Assembly: GCA_944325605.1 (NCBI GenBank) | Contig: CALVAX010000004.1 | Location: forward strand, 84,237 to 148,236 | DNA: 64,000 nucleotides | Direction: 5' to 3' | Source of the DNA: Candidatus Gastranaerophilales bacterium | GTDB lineage: Bacteria > Cyanobacteriota > Vampirovibrionia > Gastranaerophilales > Gastranaerophilaceae | Shown: piece by piece, positions 43,093-50,500 of the stretch | Numbering within the stretch: the stretch's first letter is position 1 | Layout: the number at the start of each line of letters is the position of its first letter | Made by a program: the position numbers and the translations under genes | The notes under the pieces: model-generated | Database searches by the model: none | What the model was told of the DNA's origin: nothing | The model's input: the letters and a program-made list of their open reading frames with translations, nothing else

Positions 43093-43301
43093 GTTATGGT
43101 TAGCAATGAGAACGCACCTTGCGTTCATACGGATTTGCAGACGAACGATATTAGCGCAAGCGAGTTAGTCAGAAAGCGAGAATATTGAGCCGGCTTAGCC
43201 GTCATATTCGAGCGTGGAGAAAATTCAAGACAGCGCGAGCGAGCTGAAGGCGGAGGAAATTAAGACGAGGACTGCAGGCCTGTTCGACCGCCTGCTTAAT
43301 T

Positions 43302-44128
43302 TTATACCGAAGGAGCAGAGCGCCAGTAGCCTCTGACTTCCGTGCCGTCGCTTCTGGTGTAAGGTCTTACATAAACCAGCCCGCCACCCCGCATACTTGC
43401 AAGTTCAAGGTCTGATTCATAAGGTATTCCGATACTTTTCAACTGCGCCATTATGGCTGATTCGTTGCCGGCATACTCATCACCCGTCATTTGTGAGATT
43501 GCTTCCCGTGAAAAGATTTTGCCGTCGCCCGTTGCGGGATTCAGGTAGCCGGAATAGTCTACTTGATGAGGTAATACTGGCATTGGTGCGGCTCCGCCGG
43601 TTGGTTTGCCTGTTGGTTTGTTCGTAAGTGCATATATGAAACTTTCTATTATCCCTCTAAATTTTCTTTTATCAGAAGGATGTGTAATCAATTCACCATT
43701 TCTCATTTTCATCATAACTTTTGTTGCAATTACTGCGGATTTTTCCTTATCAGATAATCTGTCAAAAGTTTTGCCGTATTCTTTTTTTATTTCATCTGCT
43801 ATTTTTCGGCCTTCATTGTTGTTCCAAGAGTCCATATTCCACTCTCCATAAGGATTGTTTTTGGTTTTGAATTCATGGTATATATATCGCCTATAAGACT
43901 TCCTAAATATCCCATATCTAATGCCATATCTGCACTTCCGAATGCATGTTTAAATGCATCTGCTTCGTTATTCCAAAATTCATGTCCTTGTCTCGGGCTT
44001 GTTTCAAACCCGAAATTTTTCTGGTATTCCCATGTTTTTCTTACCATTTCATTATTAAATTCATTTCGTTTAGATTGATCTGTAACCATTTCTTTAAAAT
44101 TTTTTATTTTATCAATTGATTTTTTCAT
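43302..44128 (-). pseudogene. Effector-like protein with DUF6973-like domain and shared C-terminal module, frameshifted
   Basis: Two overlapping frames make one gene. The first (from ATG 44128, RBS AAAGGGA) has an N-terminal helix and NNEADAFKHAFGSADMALDM. The second continues MDSWNNNEGRKIADEIKKEY. Together they give the N-x-x-x-D-A-F-x-H-A ... N-N-x-x-G-R signature of DUF6973-like proteins. The break is at the five-T run 43858-43862 (minus strand A5); one extra A restores a ~275-residue protein. The last 85 residues (VDYSGYLNPATGDGKIFSRE to YWRSAPSV) are nearly the same as in the 44733 gene. Possibly a toxin/effector; a sequencing slip cannot be excluded. Confidence 0.65.
43314..43566 (-). 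repeat. Module-coding repeat, copy 1 (copy 2 at 44744-44996)
   Basis: About 250 bp encoding the shared C-terminal module; the DNA is roughly 90% identical to 44744-44996, with differences mostly silent. Such close DNA identity next to unrelated 5' parts indicates recent recombination of module sequence. Confidence 0.85.
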
Positions 44129-44175
44129 TGTGTTTTTCCCTTTCTTATCTTTTTTATTTATTGTAATATCTGGTT

Positions 44176-44571
44176 ATGAGATTTTTACTGATTAGAAAAT
44201 ATTTTTTTCTAAATATTGCAGCAGTACTTAGCGTTTTCTTTTGGCAATCAGTTTATAAATATTGTACTGCCGATATTCCGCCTGTTTATGGTTGGGAAGA
44301 TCCAATCATTACACCTGGTTTTGAATATCGGGCGGCTATATTGTTGTGGGGATTAGCCATTTTATTTGCTTTGATATTTGCTGTGATTGAAATATTAATC
44401 AGAACCTTAGTTATTAAAAAATATTTTCATATTGAATTCAGTCTTTCTTTTAAACTGCCCAGATTTCTGGATATCTTGTATTCCATTGTTTTCTTTACCG
44501 GACTTCTATTTGCTTTTATACCTGCTTTATTTACCGGATTGTTTGTTTTGGCCGCAAAGTTTAATTTTTAA
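44176..44571 (+). CDS. Three-helix membrane protein, candidate immunity protein
   Basis: A 131-residue protein with hydrophobic segments at about residues 9-25, 55-78 and 103-130; the N-terminal one could be a signal anchor. It lies on the plus strand between the two effector-like genes and starts 47 bp from the divergent 44128 gene, a usual place for an immunity gene. Weak ribosome site. No family recognised. Confidence 0.5.
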   Translation: MRFLLIRKYFFLNIAAVLSVFFWQSVYKYCTADIPPVYGWEDPIITPGFEYRAAILLWGLAILFALIFAVIEILIRTLVIKKYFHIEFSLSFKLPRFLDILYSIVFFTGLLFAFIPALFTGLFVLAAKFNF

Positions 44572-44629
44572 CTTTCTTAAACTTTATATTGCAGTTATTT
44601 GGTCTGTGTTTATATTTAAACTAACTTTT

Positions 44630-44697
44630 CATAAATCTCACCGCCTTTCATGTTTTCATTGCAAAATTCAGGTATCTTTTTTGATACCCGTCTGCTA
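44630..44697 (-). repeat. Leader/start repeat, decayed copy (others at 45726-45790 and 46462-46485)
   Basis: Plus strand ATAAATCTCACCGCCTTTC and TTTTCATTGCAAAATTCAGG, then hairpin GGTATC...GATACC. The matching sequence at 45726-45790 is the actual 5' leader of the lysozyme-like gene. Here and at 46462 the ATG is followed at once by a stop (MKS, MGK), so these look like remnants of gene starts. Confidence 0.6.
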
Positions 44698-44732
44698 GTG
44701 TAAAATCGATAGTTGTTGTTATATTTCTGTTT

Positions 44733-45728
44733 TTATGCTGATGGAGCAGAGCGCCAGTAGCCTCTGACTTCCGTGCCGTCGCTTCTGGTGTAGGGTCTTA
44801 CATACACCAGTCCTCCGGCGTGCATACTTGCAAGTTCAAGGTCTGATTCATAAGGTATGCCGATACTTTTCAACTGCGCCATTATGGCTGATTCGTTTCC
44901 GGCATACTCATCACTTGACATTTGAGAAATTGCTTCTCGTGAAAAGATTTTGCCGTCGCCCGTTGCAGGGTTCAGGTAGCCAGAGTAGTCAACTTCTTGT
45001 TTTTGAGGTTTTATTAAACCCTCTTTTAACTGTTGTTCTATAATTGGGAGGTTCTTGTAAAATTCATTAGGTGCCATATCGCCTATTTCCTGAGGAGTGA
45101 AGATATGGTTGCCATTTTTATCTACATTCATTTCTATACCAACTTTAAATAGTTGTGAAGGCTGAGTATGAGTTACAGGTTTTGCGGTTTGTGGATGTCC
45201 AGCAGTGGTGCTGTCACTTTTTAGACCTGTTATTTCTGATACATCATATCCGCCAAATTTCTTCATATAGGTTTCGACACTTGTTCCTAATTTATCTTTG
45301 GGAATATCTTTACCATTGCTTGCAAGGTATTGCATGACACTTCCAGGCCCTTTAAGGTGTGCAGCAGCTAAAAGTCCCGATTGAGTTATTTTGACTCCAT
45401 TAATTTCTTTACCAATATATCTGTCTGCCCCATACGCAGTTAATTGTCTCCATTGGGCTTGTTTAAATGCCTTTTGAGCATTTTCCTGAGCTTGCTTATT
45501 TTTTAGAAAATCTTGCAAACTATAAACACCGTCTTTTCCTGTAAATTCTCCATCCCATTTGTTGTTATAATTACCATTCGGTTTCGGTTTATAATAACCG
45601 GCATCAACCATGGCTGCTTCTCCCATCTGATACTTACCAACAAATCCCCAAGGATTTATTACTTCATAATTTCCGCTTGATTCCCTAGCGCCTAAATCAT
45701 TGTAAAAATCGTCTAGTGTTTTTCCCAT
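44733..45728 (-). CDS. Lysozyme/transglycosylase-like effector with shared C-terminal module
   Basis: A 331-residue protein, ATG at 45728 behind AAAGGAAA. Residues 1-170 look like a lysozyme/lytic-transglycosylase domain: ARESSGNYEVIN with putative catalytic Glu15, GKYQMGEAAM, and SGLLAAAHLKGPGSVMQYL. A linker with Pro/Thr/Gln follows, then SGYLNPATGDGKIFSREAIS, NESAIMAQLKSIGIP and the closing TRSDGTEVRGYWRS motif of the C-terminal module, shared with the 43302 gene. No signal peptide; such proteins are delivered by phage-like or secretion systems, or act from the cytoplasm with a holin, none seen here. Confidence 0.65.
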   Translation of the reverse strand: MGKTLDDFYNDLGARESSGNYEVINPWGFVGKYQMGEAAMVDAGYYKPKPNGNYNNKWDGEFTGKDGVYSLQDFLKNKQAQENAQKAFKQAQWRQLTAYGADRYIGKEINGVKITQSGLLAAAHLKGPGSVMQYLASNGKDIPKDKLGTSVETYMKKFGGYDVSEITGLKSDSTTAGHPQTAKPVTHTQPSQLFKVGIEMNVDKNGNHIFTPQEIGDMAPNEFYKNLPIIEQQLKEGLIKPQKQEVDYSGYLNPATGDGKIFSREAISQMSSDEYAGNESAIMAQLKSIGIPYESDLELASMHAGGLVYVRPYTRSDGTEVRGYWRSAPSA

Positions 45729-45814
45729 AAAATGTTTCCTTTCAAGTTTTCATTGCAAAATTCAGGTATCGTTTGTAATACCCGTTTGCCGGTGTGCTAT
45801 ATATATTTCGTTGT

Positions 45815-46342
45815 TTACTGCTGAAGTGCTCTTTCTAAACTTTTCGTTTGCCTATCACTTTGATAATACCCGTTTCTATACTTCGCAATAAACGGTTTAA
45901 AGTTATATGCTGCTGAACCTTGCAACTTTATATCCCTGTAGCCGTTAGTTTTGGCGTTCAATATCTTTAATTCTTTTTGCGGTTCTATGTTTAGCACATA
46001 AGCTATATTTTTATATCCATCATTTTGTAACTGTAAAATAAACAGGGAATATCCTGCTGTACCAAGGTAAAGCGTTGAATAAACCATACCCAATATTTCT
46101 TTTTCTCCGTCATCATTCAAATCTACCTCAAAGGCTCTGACTGACTGCGGTTCTATACGGGCAAAATCCTTAATCTCGGCAGGTGTCATGTTTTGTTCCT
46201 GCAAAATATATTCATAAAGAATTTTGCCTGCCTGTTTGTCTGATTCTCCGTCCGAAAAATCCAGCTTGCAATATGTGCCGGAGGCTAACGCAGTTTGTCC
46301 GAATAAAATTATTGACATTACAATGATTAGAAATTTTTTCAT
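45815..46342 (-). CDS. Secreted protein, candidate periplasmic immunity to the lysozyme-like effector
   Basis: A 175-residue protein starting MKKFLIIVMSIILFGQTALA, a signal peptide; RBS AGGAATA. The mature part has DLNDDGEKEILGM, an FG-GAP/EF-like loop, and beta strands (YSLFILQLQNDGYKNIAYVL). It lies 86 bp upstream of the effector-like gene on the same strand, so the two are probably co-expressed. Secreted proteins next to peptidoglycan hydrolases often protect the producer. Family unknown. Confidence 0.5.
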   Translation of the reverse strand: MKKFLIIVMSIILFGQTALASGTYCKLDFSDGESDKQAGKILYEYILQEQNMTPAEIKDFARIEPQSVRAFEVDLNDDGEKEILGMVYSTLYLGTAGYSLFILQLQNDGYKNIAYVLNIEPQKELKILNAKTNGYRDIKLQGSAAYNFKPFIAKYRNGYYQSDRQTKSLERALQQ

Positions 46343-46628
46343 TAACCGTATATTCCTTATTTAAACGTCCTGTTTATTTTACCATTTGTTTCTTTATTCC
46401 GTCAATATTCAAATTTAAAAATATCTCCGGAAACAAAAAATATTATATTTTTATTATTTTCCCATAAATCTCACCGCCTTTCTGGATTATTGTTATAAAA
46501 GAAGAGTAAGAAAGTATTTTAAATTTTAATTAATTTAAAATATCTTACCTTACTCTAATTTTTTGTTTTATTCAATTTTGTACTACAATTATAACATCTG
46601 TTTCATGATTCTGTAAAGCAGTGATGTT
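46343..46628. other. Non-coding interval with a decayed leader copy
   Basis: Only AT-rich sequence and the ATAAATCTCACCGCCTTTC remnant near 46464-46484; an imperfect TTAATTAATTTAAAAT palindrome near 46523. No gene seen. Confidence 0.5.
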
Positions 46629-46783
46629 TGGGATTTATATAGCAAAAATTCCACAAAAAATTTCTAAACAGCGTCATCCTGAGCCTTAGGCGAAGGATCT
46701 AAATAAATGAGATTCTTCAGGCTTAAGCCCTCAGAATGACGTGCTTTTTTATAATATTAGTGGAATTTGCTATATAAATCCTT
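46629..46783. repeat. MITE-like palindromic element, copy 4
   Basis: GGATTTATATAGCAAAAATT at the left and TGGAATTTGCTATATAAATC at the right are inverted matches, with the same GTCATCCTGAGC/CTCAGAATGACG interior. It directly abuts direct-repeat copy B. Confidence 0.85.
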
Positions 46784-46787
46784 GGTG

Positions 46788-46917
46788 TTTGCAATTGTCA
46801 ATACATTGTATTGACTAAATTGAAAATCATGCTACATCTTTCAGAATTGCCCAGGTTCTAATCTTGTGTGCCAGAGGGTAAATAAAAGAACGGGTTTATC
46901 TCATCCTTTTTTTTATT
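46788..46917. repeat. ~130 bp direct repeat, copy B
   Basis: TTGCAATTGTCAATACATTG opens the copy. It keeps the GTTCTAATCTTG and GCCAGAGGGTAAAT blocks but its end hairpin is degenerate (AAATAAAAG...TTTTATTT). It sits just left of the aryl-polyene-type operon promoter. Together with copy A it brackets the effector-like locus. Confidence 0.8.
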
Positions 46918-46977
46918 TACATTTTTATTACGCTAGAAATGCCGAACCTCGTTTTTTAACCTTTACCTCCACTAAAT

Positions 46978-47006
46978 TTGACTTTATAGATAAGTTAGAT
47001 TATGAT
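46978..47006 (+). promoter_or_regulatory. Promoter of the ACP/APE-like operon
   Basis: TTGACT (46978-46983) and TATGAT (47001-47006) with 17 bp spacing; RBS GGAAGGCGG and ATG at 47025 follow, so the leader is very short. Confidence 0.65.
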
Positions 47007-47024
47007 ATTTCTGGAAGGCGGAAA

Positions 47025-47282
47025 ATGATTACAGACGAGATTAAACAGCTTATTATTGATACGTTGGATTTGGAAGATATTACACCGGAGGATATTGAAG
47101 ATAACGCACCTCTTTTTGTGGACGGTCTGGGATTAGATTCTATTGATGCTCTGGAATTAGGTATGGCTTTGAAGAAAAAATATAACATCACAATAGGGTC
47201 AGACAATGACGAAAATAAAGAATACTTTTATTCGGTAAATACTATCGCTGATTTTATTAATAAACAGACTAAACAGGATTAA
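47025..47282 (+). CDS. Acyl carrier protein 1 of APE-like cluster
   Basis: An 85-residue acidic ACP; the ATG at 47025 follows GGAAGGCGG, so the longer frame upstream is not used. The phosphopantetheine site is GLDSIDALELG with Ser39. Two ACP genes in a row, then a small membrane protein and an AMP-ligase/dehydratase, follow the order of aryl polyene clusters (apeE/apeF type). It carries the growing or priming acyl chain. Confidence 0.88.
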   Translation: MITDEIKQLIIDTLDLEDITPEDIEDNAPLFVDGLGLDSIDALELGMALKKKYNITIGSDNDENKEYFYSVNTIADFINKQTKQD

Positions 47283-47285
47283 GAT

Positions 47286-47537
47286 ATGAGCGGATCATTT
47301 ACAAAAGAAGATATATTGAAAAAATTGACTTCTATTCTTACTGAAGATTTTGAAGTGGAAGAGTCACTCATCGTGCCTGAAGCAAGGCTTTTTGAAGATC
47401 TTGATCTTGACAGTATAGATGCGGTAGATCTGGCTGTCAGAGTGCAGCAGTTCACGCAAAAGAAAATTCCGCCCGAAAATTTTAAACACATCAAAACTGT
47501 TGATGATGTTGTTAACGCTATTCAAGAATTATTATGA
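47286..47537 (+). CDS. Acyl carrier protein 2 of APE-like cluster
   Basis: An 83-residue acidic ACP with LDLDSIDAVDLAV, Ser43 as phosphopantetheine site. It starts three bases after ACP1's stop and overlaps the next gene by four bases (ATGA), so tight coupling. Different in sequence from ACP1, as in APE and dialkylresorcinol clusters where the two ACPs have separate partners. Confidence 0.88.
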   Translation: MSGSFTKEDILKKLTSILTEDFEVEESLIVPEARLFEDLDLDSIDAVDLAVRVQQFTQKKIPPENFKHIKTVDDVVNAIQELL

Positions 47538-47932
47538 AAATGATTTTCCCGATATTGTTTACATTTTTTATAATCGGGCTTTTCCATTTTACAAACCTGA
47601 TTGCTTTGAAATTCTATCCCGCAGCAATTAATCTTGCGATTTTTATTTTGTTCTTTTCTTCAACATTCACTGATGAAACTATTATTCAAAAGTTCGCAAA
47701 AATTATGGAAGGCAAGGAACTTCCCGATATAGTTAAATGTTACACAAGAAAACTTACTTATGTTTGGTGTGTTTTTTTATTGTTTAACTTTTTGATTTCT
47801 TCTGCTACAATATTTATGAGTTCAAAAGTCTGGACTATTTACAACGGATGTATCTCGTACCTTTTGACAGGGTTTCTATTCGCTGTTGAGTATGTAATTA
47901 GAATTCGTTTTAAGAGAAAGCATAATGTTTAA
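47534..47932 (+). CDS. Small membrane protein of APE-like cluster (COG4648-like)
   Basis: A 132-residue protein with four hydrophobic segments (about 2-18, 24-42, 70-92 and 106-124) and short loops. APE clusters carry a small membrane protein of this kind between the ACPs and the ligase; its role is unknown. Overlaps the ACP2 stop by four bases and the ligase start by eight bases. Sequence identity with known members cannot be judged without a search. Confidence 0.65.
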   Translation: MKMIFPILFTFFIIGLFHFTNLIALKFYPAAINLAIFILFFSSTFTDETIIQKFAKIMEGKELPDIVKCYTRKLTYVWCVFLLFNFLISSATIFMSSKVWTIYNGCISYLLTGFLFAVEYVIRIRFKRKHNV

Positions 47933-49490
47933 TTCCGGTGATGAAAAAATTGTTATAAAAAATAAGGAAGGTATTTTTTCTCAAAAAGACCTTAAACTTT
48001 TACTTCTGCCGCGAATAAAATTTTTGAAATCTCTTAGACAAAACAAATTACTTCTCACTTGTGATGACAATTTTGCGTTTATTCTGAATTTTTTTGCCGG
48101 AATCCTTGCGGGAAAAGAATTGTTTCTGCTTTCAGATAGTACAAAAATCAAAACTTTCGGAAATGATTTTATTAAAGAAGTGGCGGACGACAAGAATACA
48201 GCTTACGAAGCCATTGATTTTACAAAATTTGACACGGAAAATATATTTATAAATTTTTATACTTCAGGCTCGACCGGAGAACCTAAATGCGTAAGGAAAT
48301 CACTTGAAAATGTTATTTCAGAAGCACAGGTTTTGGCGGAATTATTTCCGGCAGATAAAGAGTCAGTATTTGTCACAACATTAAAGCTTACACATATGTT
48401 CGGTTTCGTGTTTGCATTTATTTTTCCGTTTTATTCGGGTTATGTAATCGACACAGATACGGTTAAATTTCCGGAACAAATAAAGGGCGGGAAATATGTT
48501 TTTGTTTCCTCACCATCTTTTTTGGACAGAATGGCTAAATATGATGACAACCCTTATCCGCCTGAATATATTTATTCTGCGGGGGACAAACTTAAATACG
48601 AAACATTCAAATATTTTGCTGAAAAATCAATAGTAGTCGATATTTACGGCAGCACAGAGAGCGGAACCATAGGATATCGAACGGAATTTAACGACGATTA
48701 TTTCACACTTTTTGGAGATTCCAAAATCCGGACTGACGAAAGCAATACTCCAATTTTACAATCTTCCTACTTTTATGAAGATAAATTGAATTTAAATGAT
48801 TATATAGAAAAAAATGGAAACAAATTTAAGGTTCTGGGGCGCTCTGACAGAATCCTAAAAATTCAGGAAAAAAGAATCTCGGCAATAGAACTGGAAAACT
48901 TTCTGAACAAACACCCTCAGATTGCGGATTCTTATTGTCTGAAAATTGGTGAAAAAGTTGCAGCAGTAATAGTTCTTACAGAAGAAGGCAAAGAAAAAAT
49001 TCTTCAAGACGGAACCGTTGAGATGATTAAGGAATTAAAATCTCATATGAAAAATTTTTCTTCAATAGTTCCGCAGAGATGGAGGTTTCTGTCTGAAATT
49101 CCTAAAACACAGGCAGGCAAAACCGACAGGGCAAAGATTGAGGCAATATTCAACCGCAACATTTCTGCCCCGCTAATCTTTGACAAAAAAATTACCGGAG
49201 ATTCCGCTGAAATCAAAATAGCATTTCCCGGACACAGCAACTTTTTTAACGGGCATTTTCCGGATGTGCCTGTTTTGCCGGGAGTTGTTCAGCTTCTTTT
49301 TGCACACTATCTTGCCCAGGATATCTTTGATATAAAACTAAATGATAAAAAAATAAAAAAGATAAAATTTTCAAGAGTAATAAAACCTGATAGAAAAATC
49401 CTTCTTAAATTCAAAAACAATGAAAAATCACTTGATTTTACCTTTACTGATGGAGAAAAGCCGTTTTCGTCAGGCACTTTTCTCAAATAA
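47925..49490 (+). CDS. AMP-ligase fused to a FabZ-like dehydratase
   Basis: A 521-residue two-domain protein. Residues 1 to ~410 form an adenylating domain with FYTSGSTGEPKCVRKS near residue 110-125, IYGSTESGTIGYRT near 240 and the late GRSDRILKIQEKRIS, and its end carries the Lys-containing KTQAGKTDR. The last ~100 residues form a hotdog fold with HFPDVPVLPGVVQLL near 443, the FabA/FabZ-type dehydratase motif with the catalytic His. In APE clusters these activities are usually neighbours (ligase primes the ACP with an aryl or acyl acid, dehydratase makes the double bonds). Confidence 0.85.
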   Translation: MFNSGDEKIVIKNKEGIFSQKDLKLLLLPRIKFLKSLRQNKLLLTCDDNFAFILNFFAGILAGKELFLLSDSTKIKTFGNDFIKEVADDKNTAYEAIDFTKFDTENIFINFYTSGSTGEPKCVRKSLENVISEAQVLAELFPADKESVFVTTLKLTHMFGFVFAFIFPFYSGYVIDTDTVKFPEQIKGGKYVFVSSPSFLDRMAKYDDNPYPPEYIYSAGDKLKYETFKYFAEKSIVVDIYGSTESGTIGYRTEFNDDYFTLFGDSKIRTDESNTPILQSSYFYEDKLNLNDYIEKNGNKFKVLGRSDRILKIQEKRISAIELENFLNKHPQIADSYCLKIGEKVAAVIVLTEEGKEKILQDGTVEMIKELKSHMKNFSSIVPQRWRFLSEIPKTQAGKTDRAKIEAIFNRNISAPLIFDKKITGDSAEIKIAFPGHSNFFNGHFPDVPVLPGVVQLLFAHYLAQDIFDIKLNDKKIKKIKFSRVIKPDRKILLKFKNNEKSLDFTFTDGEKPFSSGTFLK

Positions 49491-49577
49491 CCGGAGAAAT
49501 CTAACAAGAATAATCCTTCCGTCTAAATTTTATTTTTAAAAGATTTTGGGTTATAATCTTTATGAAGAGGATAGTGT

Positions 49578-49997
49578 ATGAGTCTGGCAGAATTTGAAAC
49601 AATAATAGAAGTTCCGTTTTACGACCTTGACCCGATGAATGTTGTCTGGCACGGAAATTACGTCAAATACACAGAAATTGCACGATGCGCACTTCTTGAG
49701 AAAATCGGGTACAGCTATGATGAAATGCGCGTTGACGGGATTATGTATCCGGTTGCCAAGATGGAAATGAAATTCATAAAATCTGCAGTTTTCGGTCAAA
49801 AACTCTGCGTTAAAACAATCGTAGAAGAACTTGAGCCGGGGTTAAATATAAAATACATAATCAAAGATGCCGGAACAGGCGAAACTCTTTTCAAAGCCAA
49901 AACAATGCAGATTTGTGTTGAATTTTCAACAGGAAAAAGCATTTACGAAGCACCTGAAAAATTAAAAAAAGGATTAGAATGCTTAAAAAATTCTTAG
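49578..49997 (+). CDS. 4HBT-fold acyl-CoA/ACP thioesterase
   Basis: A 139-residue hotdog thioesterase with the VPFYDLDPMNVVWHGNYVKY motif (catalytic Asp near residue 15-20). APE clusters hold one at this position (apeK type), possibly for chain release or editing. It overlaps the LolA-like gene by 19 bases. A 70 bp gap separates it from the ligase. Confidence 0.87.
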   Translation: MSLAEFETIIEVPFYDLDPMNVVWHGNYVKYTEIARCALLEKIGYSYDEMRVDGIMYPVAKMEMKFIKSAVFGQKLCVKTIVEELEPGLNIKYIIKDAGTGETLFKAKTMQICVEFSTGKSIYEAPEKLKKGLECLKNS

Positions 49998-50500
49998 CAG
50001 TTATATTTTTAACACTTTTTGTTGTACCGGAGGTTTCAGCGGGCAATGTTTTTGACTATCCTGCAAATGCTGCCGACGTTGCAGAAAAACTGCCACAGCT
50101 GCACAGTGTTGTCTGCAAGTTTACACAGGAAAAAACTCTCAAAAATAAAACCCTCAAATCCGGCGGAAATTTTGAATTCATAAAAGACAAAGGGGTAATT
50201 TTTGAGACACTTTATCCGGTAAAAACAACATCTTCATATACATCTTCACAGAACAAGCAAATCAGCGATATTATAAAAGGAATTGCAAACAAAGATTATT
50301 CTTTTATAAACAAAAATTTTAATCTGTTTTATATATCGGAAAACCTGAACTGGACTTTAGCGCTTACACCTAAAAAGAAGTCACCGGCTTACGGCCAGCT
50401 TGAGAGCATTATTATCTACGGAAAAGATGATATAAACAGCTTAAAAATTAACACAACAAACGGAATGAATACTTCAATTAACTTTTCTTGCGGAATATGA
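49979..50500 (+). CDS. LolA-like periplasmic carrier protein
   Basis: A 173-residue secreted protein, signal peptide about residues 1-21 (LKKFLAVIFLTLFVVPEVSA). Mature part has the LolA start PQLHSVVCKFTQEKTLKN and KSGGNFEFIKDKGVIFETLY beta strands of the open-barrel fold. In APE clusters such a protein sits before the MMPL exporter and is thought to carry the lipid to the outer membrane. Start overlaps the thioesterase and its stop overlaps the exporter start (ATGA). Confidence 0.82.
   Translation: MLKKFLAVIFLTLFVVPEVSAGNVFDYPANAADVAEKLPQLHSVVCKFTQEKTLKNKTLKSGGNFEFIKDKGVIFETLYPVKTTSSYTSSQNKQISDIIKGIANKDYSFINKNFNLFYISENLNWTLALTPKKKSPAYGQLESIIIYGKDDINSLKINTTNGMNTSINFSCGI

Noticed and set aside
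46840..46890. A tRNA-like 3' end (GTTCTAAT)
   Set aside because: The flanking bases do not pair as a T-arm and no acceptor, D or anticodon arms are present, so I list it only as part of the direct repeat.
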